Shown: one piece after another, positions 25,688 through 34,086 of the stretch
Numbering within the stretch: position 1 is the first letter of the stretch
Layout of the letters: each line of letters starts with the position of its first letter
NCBI RefSeq assembly: GCF_017742215.1
Contig: NZ_JAGHKP010000002.1
Coordinates: 1,398,737 to 1,462,736 of the forward strand
Direction: 5' to 3'
Source of the DNA: Chitinophaga chungangae
GTDB lineage: Bacteria > Bacteroidota > Bacteroidia > Chitinophagales > Chitinophagaceae
Length of the DNA: 64,000 nt
Notes under the pieces: model-generated
Seen by the model: the letters and a program-made list of their open reading frames with translations, nothing else
Told to the model about the DNA's origin: nothing
Database searches by the model: none
Translations under genes and position numbers: made by a program

Positions 25688-27469
25688 TCAGGCATAAATG
25701 TGCGCTATCGCAGCCTGGTACTTGTTTTCGATCACTTTTCGCTTCAGTTTCAGCGTGGGCGTCAGTTCGCCGCCGTCTACCGTCCATTCCCCGGGCATCA
25801 GCTCGAATTTTTTTACCTGTTCGATGTGGTTGAAATATTGGTTGTATTTGTCCACCGCCTGCTTGTACAACGCTCTTACCTTCGGGTCTTTTAATCCCTG
25901 CTCCCTCGAAGGAAACGCCACGTTGTTCGTACGGGCCCAGTCCTGCAGGTTGGCGAAATTCGGTACGATCAGCGCCCCGGCGAACTTACGGTCTGCCCCC
26001 ACCACCATGATCTGCTCGATGTACGGCGATTCTTTGAACTTATTTTCGATCGGCTGCGGCGCCACGAATTTGCCGCCCGAGGTTTTGAACAGCTCTTTTT
26101 TGCGGTCGGTGATCTTGAGGAATTTATCCTTCACCAGCATGCCCACGTCGCCGGTATGGAACCAGCCCTCCCGGATGGATTCGGCGGTCAGACCGGGATT
26201 TTTGTAATATCCCATGGTGATGTTGGGGCCTTTTACGAGTATTTCCCCGTCCCCGGCAATTTTAACCTGCACGTTATCGATCGGCGGGCCAACGGTGCCG
26301 AACATGCGGTCTTTCGGGTCTTTGCCGTTCACGGCTATCACGGGGGAGGTTTCGGTAAGACCGTAACCTTCCAGGATGGAAAAACCCGCGGCGGTGAAGA
26401 TCCGCAACAGGCGAACCTGCGCGGCGGCAGCGCCGGTTACGATGCATTCCAGCTGGCCGCCCATGGCTTCTTTCCATTTGCTGAACACCAGCCTCCTGGC
26501 GATGGCCAGCTGCAGGTTATACAAAGGGCCTTGTTGTTTGTTCAGTTCATACCGGTTGCCCAGGTCCAGCGCCCAGAAAAACATCGTGCGCTGAATGCCG
26601 GTGAGCGTGTTGCCGCGCGCCATGATCTTTTCGTAAACCTTTTCCAGCAGCCGCGGCACGGTGGTGAAAATGCTGGGCTTCACTTCCTTCAGGTTGTCGG
26701 AAATGGCTTCCATGCTTTCTGCGTAATAGACGGAAACGCCCGCGGTGAAGTACACGTAGGTCACCATCCGCTCGAAAATATGGTTGAGCGGCAGGAAACT
26801 CAGCGCCCGCGCCTGCTCGTTCACCGGCAGAATGGGAATGCAGGCGGTCACGTTGCTCATGATGTTGCCATGGCTCAGCATTACGCCTTTGGGAATGCCG
26901 GTGGTGCCGGAAGTATAGATAATGGTGACGAGCGTATCGGGGGTAATGTTTTTTTTGATGCCTTCGATCCGCGCCACGTCGGTGGTGGACGCGGCGGCGA
27001 GAATGTCCATCCAGTGTTTTACGCCGGCGATCCGTTCGAAGGAATAAATTTCTTTGACGGTGGACAGTTTGCCGCGGTTCGCCAGCACTTTTTCGTACAA
27101 ATGGATGTCGTCTACGAACAAAATATGCGCTTCGGCATCGTTGAGCACGTATACGAGCTCGGTTTCGCTGATGGTCGGGTAAATGGGCACCAATACGGCG
27201 CCTACCTGCTGACAGGCCAGATCGGTGAAGATCCATTCGGGGCGGTTGTGGCTGATGATGGCGATCTTATCCTGTGTTTCAGGCTGCAGCCCGGTGCCGC
27301 CGATGCCCAGCTGCAGCAGGCCTGAGCTGAATCGTTGTACGATGCCGGCTACGTCTTCGGTGCTGTAGGTTTTCCAGGTGCCCTGTTCTTTGGCGGCCAG
27401 CATATCCTGTTTGGAATAATTCGCCAGTTGATGCTGGATAACATCAAAAAGCCGGGTGGGTTGGTGCAT
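25688..27469 (-). CDS. long-chain acyl-CoA synthetase (AMP-forming)
   Basis: 593 residues of the ANL superfamily: activates a fatty acid with ATP and CoA. The P-loop-like core IIYTSGTTGIPKGVMLSHG (about residues 178-196) is intact, as are EGYGLTETSPV (about 375-385), GWFHTGDVG (about 440-448) and the hinge and C-domain motif ITDRKKELFKTSGGKFVAPQ (about 456-475). Overall layout matches bacterial long-chain FadD-like ligases of Bacteroidota. The 2TM-protein gene ends 15 bp upstream, suggesting co-transcription. Chain length specificity cannot be read from sequence. Confidence 0.93.
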   Translation of the reverse strand: MHQPTRLFDVIQHQLANYSKQDMLAAKEQGTWKTYSTEDVAGIVQRFSSGLLQLGIGGTGLQPETQDKIAIISHNRPEWIFTDLACQQVGAVLVPIYPTISETELVYVLNDAEAHILFVDDIHLYEKVLANRGKLSTVKEIYSFERIAGVKHWMDILAAASTTDVARIEGIKKNITPDTLVTIIYTSGTTGIPKGVMLSHGNIMSNVTACIPILPVNEQARALSFLPLNHIFERMVTYVYFTAGVSVYYAESMEAISDNLKEVKPSIFTTVPRLLEKVYEKIMARGNTLTGIQRTMFFWALDLGNRYELNKQQGPLYNLQLAIARRLVFSKWKEAMGGQLECIVTGAAAAQVRLLRIFTAAGFSILEGYGLTETSPVIAVNGKDPKDRMFGTVGPPIDNVQVKIAGDGEILVKGPNITMGYYKNPGLTAESIREGWFHTGDVGMLVKDKFLKITDRKKELFKTSGGKFVAPQPIENKFKESPYIEQIMVVGADRKFAGALIVPNFANLQDWARTNNVAFPSREQGLKDPKVRALYKQAVDKYNQYFNHIEQVKKFELMPGEWTVDGGELTPTLKLKRKVIENKYQAAIAHIYA

Positions 27470-27484
27470 GATGGGGTGGTTTCG

Positions 27485-27772
27485 TTATTGACCTCGCTGC
27501 TGTTTTTCCTGCTGCAGTTTTTCGTACTCGCGGGTAGCGTCGCCGAATGGGTCTTTATGAAACGCGTTGTAATAAGCGAACGCCAGCCCAAGGCCCCAGC
27601 CGGCCATCGGCCATACAGGCCAGGGAATGCCGCCGTGGTCGTTGTCCGTCAACAGCCAGATCACCCAGAGGAAACCGTTGATAATAAGATAGGTCATCAG
27701 GTGCGTACGGAACTGTGCGCGGGATTTGGCAATACGCCAGAGTCGCTGGTCCCGCTGTTGATTTGTTTCCAT
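27485..27772 (-). CDS. 2TM domain protein
   Basis: 95 residues. Two hydrophobic segments (about 26-41, MTYLIINGFLWVIWLL, and 49-66, WPVWPMAGWGLGLAFAYY) are flanked by charged ends, with the AFHKDPFGDATREYEKLQQE tail. This is the layout of the 2TM domain family, found in Bacteroidota either alone or fused to LytTR-type histidine kinases. Function of the stand-alone form is unknown. Confidence 0.85.
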   Translation of the reverse strand: METNQQRDQRLWRIAKSRAQFRTHLMTYLIINGFLWVIWLLTDNDHGGIPWPVWPMAGWGLGLAFAYYNAFHKDPFGDATREYEKLQQEKQQRGQ

Positions 27773-27857
27773 AAAAAGCAGCTTGTTGTGATTACCAATT
27801 TAACGAAAAAAATCGGTAATGGAAAGGAAAGGGGCCGCGCTGACGGCGGCCCTGGTA

Positions 27858-28523
27858 TTAATTGGTAACGATTTCAAAATGAATATTCACGACGGAATTG
27901 ATCAGCTTATCCTGTAACGATTTGTCCGCCCGGTAGGTCATGCCCCACTGCGTACGGTCGATATTGAAATTCGCTTCGCCTTTCACCTTTCCGTCTGTAA
28001 AAACAACCTTGGCCGGGAAGGTGATGTTTTTTGTGGCGTTTTTGATGGTGAGGTTGCCCTTTATCATATGGGTAGCGTCTTTCAGCAGTACGCCGTCATC
28101 GTTCGGGGCGGGGCGGTAAGGGCTTACTTCCGTGATCTCGAACCGCGCTACGGGATAATGCTCCGCATCGAAAAAGTTCTCGCCGCGCAGCTCGTCTTCG
28201 AGCTTCTTTTTCATATCCGGCTGCGGGCTGAGGTCGAGATTGGCGATGCTGTTGATGTTGATGGAAAAATGCCCGCCGGTGAGCGTACTGTCTTTGGTGT
28301 ACAGTTCGCCGCCGGAGAAACGGAACGAGCCTTTGTGTTCCCCGGTGGGTTTGGTGCCGATCCAGAATAGAATACTGGCCGCCGTATCCAGCCGGTGCGT
28401 TTTGCTGCCTTCGGGAACGGAAACGGCCTGCGCGTCGGTAACGGCGGCTTTGTCCGCTTTGGGGGCCTGCTGACAGGCGACGGCCACCATCATCAAAAGT
28501 AGTATCCGTGCATTTATTTTCAT
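27858..28523 (-). CDS. YceI family lipoprotein
   Basis: 221 residues with a lipoprotein signal (MKINARILLLMMVAVAC, Cys 17) and a YceI lipocalin-like domain from about residue 40: RLDTAASILFWIGTKPTGEH, GSFRFSGGELYTKDSTLTGG, the FSININ strand, and VARFEITEV. YceI proteins bind isoprenoid or amide lipids in a barrel; some are stress-induced. The start lies 12 bp after the stop of the PaaN gene, pointing to an operon. Confidence 0.9.
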   Translation of the reverse strand: MKINARILLLMMVAVACQQAPKADKAAVTDAQAVSVPEGSKTHRLDTAASILFWIGTKPTGEHKGSFRFSGGELYTKDSTLTGGHFSININSIANLDLSPQPDMKKKLEDELRGENFFDAEHYPVARFEITEVSPYRPAPNDDGVLLKDATHMIKGNLTIKNATKNITFPAKVVFTDGKVKGEANFNIDRTQWGMTYRADKSLQDKLINSVVNIHFEIVTN

Positions 28524-28535
28524 ATTGTCGAGCGT

Positions 28536-30197
28536 TTAGTCCACGTATGTTCTGTTTCCCACCCAAACGAAGCGCTTCACGATAAACTCCGGGTTGGTGA
28601 AGCTGGCGTTGCCCGCGGGATTTCCGCCGGAAACGTGCAGGTCCGAAAATGCGGCGTGCTGGTTCACCCAAATGAAACCGGTGAAGTTGAAAGAAACCGG
28701 GGTGAACACGCTGTTCATCGCATCGGCGATCTTTTCTTTCACGGCGTCGTCGGTCGTGTAGGCGCCGCAGGTGATGGCGCCGTGTTTGTCTGCCATGCCA
28801 CGCGCCAGTTCGATGGAATGATCCGTGCTGTTGGTTTTCACCAGCAATACCACGGGGCCGAACAGCTCCTGCTCAAATACTTTCGTATCGTTTGCGGTTA
28901 CTTCCAGCACGGTGGGCGAATACGTTCTTGCGCCTGCATATTCTTCATTGGCAACGGGCGCGCCGTTCAGCAGCACTTTTGCGCCGGTTTTCCCGGCGGC
29001 TTTTACGCGTTGCAGCGTGGCTTCGTTCTGCACGGCGCCGAGTGTGCCGGCTCCCATTTTGGGATTGTTCACCAGCGCTTCGATGGCTGCTTTGAATTTC
29101 TGCGCCACTTCATCGTAGGAAATTCTCCCGTTCGCCGTATCCACACCGCTTTCGGGAATGAAAAAGTTTTGCGGCGCGGTGCACATCTGGCCGGAATACA
29201 GGCTCACGGAAAATGCGAGATTCTGCATTACGGCATCGATATCTTTTACGGAATCCAAAATCACGGAATTAACCCCGGCTTTTTCGGTGAACACCGATTT
29301 GCGCGGCGAAGCGAGCGATTCGATGTAATTGCCGAAAGCGCTGCCCCCGGTATAGTCTATCAGCGCCACATCGGGATGCTCTGCGAGCGTTTTGGCAATC
29401 GGCTGTGAAGAGCTGTCGGCCGCAAGCTGACAAGTGTAGGGGTCCTGCCCGTTTTCTTCCAGCACCTGCTGAATGGCCGCCACCACGATGGCGATGGGTA
29501 AAATAGCTTTGGGATGCGGTTTTACGATCACGGCGTTGCCGGTAATAAGGTCCGCATACATGCCGGGCAGCGAGTTCCACACGGGAAAGGTGGAGCAGCC
29601 GATCACGAGGCCGAGGCCTTTAGGGATGGGCCTGAACGTTTTCTCGAGTTTCACGCTGATCTTTCCCATCGGTTTTTCCCAGGTCTGATGCTCGGGAAAA
29701 TGCTGCAGCTGCTGGTAACCCATAGCGATGGCCTCCAGGGCGCGGTCGTTGGCATGGGGGCCGCTGGCCTGGAAGCTCATCATAAAGCTCTGGCCGGTGG
29801 TGTGCATGGTGGCATGGGCGATCTCGAAGAAATGATGCTGGATCTTTTCGAGTGTTTCCGTGAGAATGCCCGCCCTGTCTGCCACGGAAAGCTGCGCCCA
29901 GCGCTGGCCCGCGCGTTTGCCGGCTTTCACCAGCTCGTCTGTGGAAACGATGGGATAGGTGATGCCGAGCGGCTGAAGGGTGTAAGGGCTCACTTCTTCA
30001 CCATGCCAGTTCTCCGCAATTTTTTGTTTGAGACGCGGGAAAGGTTTGCCGAGAAGGTCTTTGAACGTGGTTTCGCCTTGCGGCGGTGCTTCTTCGCCGT
30101 ACGCCTTGGGGTGCTCAGGGTACTGCGCGTAAAAGGTTCTTTCGTGGTTGGCTTTTACGGCTTTGTCAATAATGTTTTGGTGTTTTGAGATCAGCAT
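28536..30197 (-). CDS. paaN: PaaN-type aldehyde dehydrogenase family protein
   Basis: 553 residues of the aldehyde dehydrogenase superfamily, matching the shorter PaaN form (no hydratase domain). In phenylacetate catabolism PaaN-like enzymes oxidise the ring-opened aldehyde. Visible are the Rossmann part (PKGLGLVIGCSTFPVWNSLP, about 194-213; VIVKPHPKAILPI) and the catalytic loop YSGQMCTAPQNFFIPESG (about 339-356, Cys nucleophile in GQMC-TAP). N-terminal YAQYPEHPKAYGEEA is also typical. No other paa gene is present in the window, so the pathway assignment rests on family membership only. Confidence 0.85.
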   Translation of the reverse strand: MLISKHQNIIDKAVKANHERTFYAQYPEHPKAYGEEAPPQGETTFKDLLGKPFPRLKQKIAENWHGEEVSPYTLQPLGITYPIVSTDELVKAGKRAGQRWAQLSVADRAGILTETLEKIQHHFFEIAHATMHTTGQSFMMSFQASGPHANDRALEAIAMGYQQLQHFPEHQTWEKPMGKISVKLEKTFRPIPKGLGLVIGCSTFPVWNSLPGMYADLITGNAVIVKPHPKAILPIAIVVAAIQQVLEENGQDPYTCQLAADSSSQPIAKTLAEHPDVALIDYTGGSAFGNYIESLASPRKSVFTEKAGVNSVILDSVKDIDAVMQNLAFSVSLYSGQMCTAPQNFFIPESGVDTANGRISYDEVAQKFKAAIEALVNNPKMGAGTLGAVQNEATLQRVKAAGKTGAKVLLNGAPVANEEYAGARTYSPTVLEVTANDTKVFEQELFGPVVLLVKTNSTDHSIELARGMADKHGAITCGAYTTDDAVKEKIADAMNSVFTPVSFNFTGFIWVNQHAAFSDLHVSGGNPAGNASFTNPEFIVKRFVWVGNRTYVD

Positions 30198-30276
30198 AAG
30201 TGCTATGGTTTAGATTCTTGTTGTTGTATGAACCGGCCTGCCATGCTGTGTTCCCGCTTCGCCCGCGGGCCGGGCG

Positions 30277-31353
30277 TTACTTGATCGTTGCCAGTTTGCC
30301 GGTGTTGTAAAATTGTTCGTCTTTCAGTTTCAGCGGATGGTTGCGCTGCCAGCTGGTAAAGCCGTCGTATTCGGTTTTGTGCAGCGCCGTCCAGGCTTTG
30401 TAGTCCGCGGCGTTGGCCGAGGGACCGAATAGCCATTGGTTGTATGCTTCGAACATTCCGTCGCGGAGCAGTTTGCGTTGGAAATCGAAAAGGGCGTATG
30501 GATATTTGAGTGAGTAGAAGTTATACCAGTCAAGCAGGAAACGGGTGCGCAGCATTACCAGCGATTGCGGCTCTATGCCGGTGGCGATCACGCTCACCTG
30601 TTTGGCCATAGTGGCTTTGTAAGCGTCCATAAAACCCACGTCGGGGGCTTTTTTGCCTTTTCTGTCGGAAGTTTCGGTGGGCACGCTGTTGAAAATATCC
30701 GGGTCGTCGAAGAGTTTTTTATAACATTCGAGCACGATGTCCCTGATCTCGGCGGTACGGGTGGTGTAACTTTCGAGATTGATGAAGGTTTCGCCGTAGA
30801 GGATGGCCCAGATGGGCTCTTTGGTCCAGAGGTAACTGCGGGCGGCGTGGTAATAGTTGCCAGGGAAGTTCGGGTCTACCTCGATGCCTTTCACCCAATA
30901 CCGCAGCGCGCCGTCGAAATTTTTCATGTTTTGCAGCAGATCGCCGTAGTCGTTGTGCAGCTCGCCGCTTTTGGGGAATTTCCTCAAGCCGCGTTGGTAG
31001 AGCTTTTCAGCGCCTTTCCAGTCCTGTTTGCTTTGATAGATGTTGCCGGCGATCTGGAAGAGATGGATATCCGCCTCTTTTTTGTCTACCAGCGGGGAAA
31101 CGACTGTGTAGGCCCGGTTGTAATCGCCTTTGAGATAATAGGCGAAAGCGAGGTCTTTTTTCAGTTCGATATCGTCTGGTGCGGATTGTATGGCCTGGTT
31201 GAGCACCAGGATGGCGTTTGCGTAATCTCCGGTGCGCAGGAAAGTGCGCGCGGTGTTTTGCAGTTCGCCGTTATCCTGCGCGATTGCCCACTGTACGGAA
31301 AGGATGCCCGCCAGCACAAGGGACCATTTTTTTGCAGCCTTTTGCCATTCCAT
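30277..31353 (-). CDS. tetratricopeptide-repeat periplasmic protein
   Basis: 358 residues with a signal peptide (MEWQKAAKKWSLVLAGILSVQWAIAQ). At least four TPR units follow: TFLRTGDYANAILVLNQAIQ (about residues 37-56), LAFAYYLKGDYNRAYTVV, IYQSKQDWKGAEKLYQRGLR and YGDLLQNMKNFDGALRYWVK. The C-terminal half (about 210-358) is not TPR and is unrecognised. Likely a periplasmic or outer-membrane-associated scaffold. It lies between DUF1015 and paaN, with a terminator on its upstream side. Confidence 0.85.
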   Translation of the reverse strand: MEWQKAAKKWSLVLAGILSVQWAIAQDNGELQNTARTFLRTGDYANAILVLNQAIQSAPDDIELKKDLAFAYYLKGDYNRAYTVVSPLVDKKEADIHLFQIAGNIYQSKQDWKGAEKLYQRGLRKFPKSGELHNDYGDLLQNMKNFDGALRYWVKGIEVDPNFPGNYYHAARSYLWTKEPIWAILYGETFINLESYTTRTAEIRDIVLECYKKLFDDPDIFNSVPTETSDRKGKKAPDVGFMDAYKATMAKQVSVIATGIEPQSLVMLRTRFLLDWYNFYSLKYPYALFDFQRKLLRDGMFEAYNQWLFGPSANAADYKAWTALHKTEYDGFTSWQRNHPLKLKDEQFYNTGKLATIK

Positions 31354-31381
31354 CGTTCGGTTCGTTTTATGTAAATGTAAG

Positions 31382-31422
31382 AAAAAAGCGCCTACCCCGC
31401 CGCAGGGGCAGGGGGGCGCTTT
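31382..31422 (-). terminator. rho-independent terminator downstream of DUF1015
   Basis: Stem AAAGCGCC / GGCGCTTT (31385-31392 and 31415-31422) enclosing a G/C-rich loop; on the minus strand it ends in TTTTTTC. It lies 8 bp beyond the stop of the DUF1015 gene. Confidence 0.82.
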
Positions 31423-31430
31423 CAGGAAGA

Positions 31431-32666
31431 TCAGATGAGGTGGGTGAGCAGCCCGTCGCGGAGCTTCGGCTCAAACCAGGTGCTTTTCGGTGGCATTACG
31501 TTGCCGCTGTCTGCAATGTCGAATAACTGCTGGATGGTAACGGGGTACAGGGCGAAGGCCACGGCCATTTCCCCGCTGTTCACCCTTTTCACCAGCTCGC
31601 CCAGGCCGCGGATGCCGCCTACGAAGTCGATGCGTTTGTCTGTTCTTGGGTCTTTGATGCCAAGCAGTTTGTCCAGCACATTGTCCTGCAGGATGGTCAC
31701 GTCCAGGATGCCGATGGGGTCGGCGGTGTAGGTGCCTTCGCGTGCTACGAGGCGGTACCAGGTATGGTCCAGGTACATGCTGAACTCGTGCAGGCCGGAA
31801 GGTTTCTGTTCGTGGTGACCGATGGCTTCCACGATAAAGTCGTATTCGAGGCGTGACAGGAAATCTGCTTTGCTGTGACCGTTGAGGTCTTTCACCAGGC
31901 GGTTATAGTCAAGAATGGCAAGCTCGCTGGCGGGAAAGATGGTGGTGAGGAAATAGTTCAGGTTGGCGTCTGAATATACGTCCTCCCCGGAAGCTTTCTG
32001 CACCAGCCCGGCGGATGCCGCGCGGTGGTGACCGTCGGCGATGTACGTAGCGGGCACTTTGGTGGCGAAAAGCCGGGTGATCTCGTCGCCGGTGGCGGCT
32101 TCGTTCACTACCCAAACGGTGTGACTGATGCCGTCTTCCGCGGTGAAATCGTACACCGGTTTGTGCTGTGCCTGCCAGTGCTCGATAATGGAATTGATCT
32201 CGGGCACGTCGTTGTATGCGAGGAACACATTACCGGTTTGGGCGCGGGTAGTGGTGATGTGGTTGATGCGGTCGAGCTCTTTATCGGGACGGGTGAATTC
32301 GTGTTTTTTGATGATGCCGTTGTTATAATCGGCGATGGAGGACACGCAAACGAGGCCGGTCTGGGAGCGGCCGTCCATCACGAGTTTATAGATATAATAG
32401 CAGGGCGTTTCTTCGTGGAAGAGGGTGCCGGATGCCTGGAGTTGCTGGAGGTTTTCGGCAGCTTTCTGGTAAACGGCTTCGCTATGGATGTCGGTTCCTT
32501 CGGGGAGGTCTATTTCCGATTTGGACACGTGATAGAAGGAATTCGGGTTTCCTGCGGCCTCTGCGGCGGCTTCTTTGGAATTGAGCACGTCGTAGGGTTT
32601 TGCAGCTACATCTTTAGCCAGCGCGGGTTGCGGACGCAACGCCCGGAAAGGTTTGATAATTGCCAT
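31431..32666 (-). CDS. DUF1015 family protein (SerC-linked)
   Basis: 411 residues, cytosolic, matching the DUF1015 family over its length: AIIKPFRALRPQPALAKDVA and KPYDVLNSKEA at the start, and the conserved ADGHHRAASAGL motif (about residues 210-221) with the neighbouring HEFTRPDKELDR. DUF1015 genes lie next to serine biosynthesis genes in many Bacteroidota and Firmicutes; the enzymatic role is not established. Here SerC is immediately upstream with a terminator between them. Confidence 0.9.
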   Translation of the reverse strand: MAIIKPFRALRPQPALAKDVAAKPYDVLNSKEAAAEAAGNPNSFYHVSKSEIDLPEGTDIHSEAVYQKAAENLQQLQASGTLFHEETPCYYIYKLVMDGRSQTGLVCVSSIADYNNGIIKKHEFTRPDKELDRINHITTTRAQTGNVFLAYNDVPEINSIIEHWQAQHKPVYDFTAEDGISHTVWVVNEAATGDEITRLFATKVPATYIADGHHRAASAGLVQKASGEDVYSDANLNYFLTTIFPASELAILDYNRLVKDLNGHSKADFLSRLEYDFIVEAIGHHEQKPSGLHEFSMYLDHTWYRLVAREGTYTADPIGILDVTILQDNVLDKLLGIKDPRTDKRIDFVGGIRGLGELVKRVNSGEMAVAFALYPVTIQQLFDIADSGNVMPPKSTWFEPKLRDGLLTHLI

Positions 32667-32719
32667 GATCTTTGGTTTGCTTTTAAGAGCGGTAAAAATA
32701 AGAAAAGGAGGGTAGGAAT

Positions 32720-32751
32720 AAAAAAGACTGCCGCATTTCGTGCGGCAGTCT
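32720..32751 (-). terminator. rho-independent terminator downstream of serC
   Basis: Perfect 11-bp stem AGACTGCCGCA / TGCGGCAGTCT with five-base loop, followed on the minus strand by TTTTTTATT. It separates serC from DUF1015. Confidence 0.88.
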
Positions 32752-32789
32752 GCATATATAATATTTTATCATGCTTTAGTATAGGGGTG

Positions 32790-32819
32790 CCCGCAGCGAT
32801 ACGACCCGCAGCGATACGA
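32790..32819. repeat. 15-bp perfect tandem duplication
   Basis: CCCGCAGCGATACGA occurs twice head to tail at 32790-32804 and 32805-32819, followed by a partial echo (TTGATACGCCCCG). It lies between the serC stop and its terminator, in non-coding DNA. Its role is unknown; slippage duplication is the simplest reading. Confidence 0.8.
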
Positions 32820-32858
32820 TTGATACGCCCCGTCACCGGCACGGGCCTGCCAGGCGGA

Positions 32859-33929
32859 TCAGGCTTTTTTCAGCGAGAAGAACTTCATGGCTTCCACCAT
32901 GGCTTCCACGCTTTCGAGGGGCAGCGCGTTGTAGAGGGAAGCGCGGAAACCTCCGGACAAACGATGCCCCTTGATGCCTACGATGTCTTCCTTCTTGCAG
33001 AACTTCACGAATTCCTCTTCCAGTTCCGGTTTATCGATGGTAAAGGTCACGTTCATTTTGCTGCGGTCTTCCTTCACAACGTTGCCACGGAAGAGGGGGT
33101 TGTGATCGATCTCGTCGTACAGCAGCGCGGCCTTTTTGTTGTTTATTTTTTCGATCGCCGCAACGCCACCCTGGCCTTTGAGCCAGCGGAGGGTGAGCAT
33201 GGAAATATAAACAGCGAATACCGGCGGGGTATTGAGCATGGAGCCGTTCTCGATGTGCAGCCTGTAGTCCATGATGCTGGGGATCTTGCGCGTTACCTTG
33301 CCGAGCATGCTTTTGCGTACGGCCACCATGGTAGCGCCCGCGGCGCCCATGTTTTTCTGTACGCCCGCATATATCAGGGAATAGCGGTTAAAATCCATCT
33401 GGCGGCTCAGGATGTCGGAGCTCATATCTGCCACCAGGGGAACGTCCGTCTCGGGGGTTGCCTGCCACTGGGTACCGTAAATGGTATTGTTCGTGGTGAT
33501 GTGCAGGTATTTGGCTTGCTGGGGTACCGTAAACTGCTTGGGGATGTGATTGTAGTTGCTGTCTTTGGAGCTGGCGGAAACTTCTACATAACCGAACTGT
33601 TTGGCCTCCTTGATCGCTTTGTTGGACCATACGCCGGTATCGATGTAAGAGGCGGTGTCACCGTTTTCAAGAAGGTTCATAGGTACCTGCATGAATTGGG
33701 TGGTGGCGCCTCCGTGAAGGAACAGCACTTCAAAGTCGTCGTCCAGCTGCATCAGCTCCCGGGCAAGACTGCGTGCCTCTTCCATCACGGCTACAAACGG
33801 TTCCGTGCGGTGTCCTATCTCAAGGATAGACATTCCTGTGCCTTCAAAGTCTATCAGCGCCTTGCTGGCTTTGTACAGCACTTCGTTCGGTAATACAGAA
33901 GGACCTGCATTAAAATTGTGCACCTTCAT
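32859..33929 (-). CDS. serC: phosphoserine aminotransferase
   Basis: Converts 3-phosphohydroxypyruvate and glutamate to phosphoserine in serine synthesis; also acts in the pyridoxal phosphate pathway in some bacteria. The start MKVHNFNAGPSVLPNEVLYK at ATG 33927-33929 gives 356 residues, the normal length; an in-frame ATG at 33965 would add 12 residues without homology. PLP-binding parts are clear: LLFLHGGATTQF (about 72-83), VADMSSDILSRQ and the Schiff-base lysine in YAGVQKNMGAAG (about 190-201). The C-terminal LSGGFRASLYNALPLESVEA fits the family. SerA, often adjacent, is not here. Confidence 0.95.
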   Translation of the reverse strand: MKVHNFNAGPSVLPNEVLYKASKALIDFEGTGMSILEIGHRTEPFVAVMEEARSLARELMQLDDDFEVLFLHGGATTQFMQVPMNLLENGDTASYIDTGVWSNKAIKEAKQFGYVEVSASSKDSNYNHIPKQFTVPQQAKYLHITTNNTIYGTQWQATPETDVPLVADMSSDILSRQMDFNRYSLIYAGVQKNMGAAGATMVAVRKSMLGKVTRKIPSIMDYRLHIENGSMLNTPPVFAVYISMLTLRWLKGQGGVAAIEKINNKKAALLYDEIDHNPLFRGNVVKEDRSKMNVTFTIDKPELEEEFVKFCKKEDIVGIKGHRLSGGFRASLYNALPLESVEAMVEAMKFFSLKKA

Positions 33930-34059
33930 GTTGCGATCTAAATTGAATACGTTTTCTTGTTCCACTTTCTATGGTTTTTCGAAGGAAAGGTAAAAATCAC
34001 GGTACAATAAAAACCGGAAGATTGGTCAGTGTAGGAATAGGTTAAAAAGATTAGAAGGC

Positions 34060-34067
34060 CAAAGATA
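34060..34067 (-). promoter_or_regulatory. possible -7 element upstream of serC
   Basis: On the minus strand TATCTTTG (34067-34060) matches TAnnTTTG about 130 bp upstream of the serC start. No good TTTG lies 19-21 nt further upstream, so support is partial. Confidence 0.3.
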
Positions 34068-34086
34068 AACTTTCTTTTGTTATTTC

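Noticed and set aside
26156..27325. Long + strand open frame opposite the acyl-CoA synthetase
   Set aside because: Shadow of a conserved enzyme gene; composition (His/Val/Gly/Phe rich) is that of antisense translation.
30250..30276. G+C-rich hairpin CGCCCG / CGGGCG between the TPR and paaN genes
   Set aside because: No T-run on either strand; base composition alone can explain it.
32025..33893. Long + strand open frame of 622 codons opposite DUF1015 and serC
   Set aside because: It runs antisense through two well-identified genes and their intergenic terminator and has no recognisable domain. Long antisense frames are expected in G+C-rich coding DNA.
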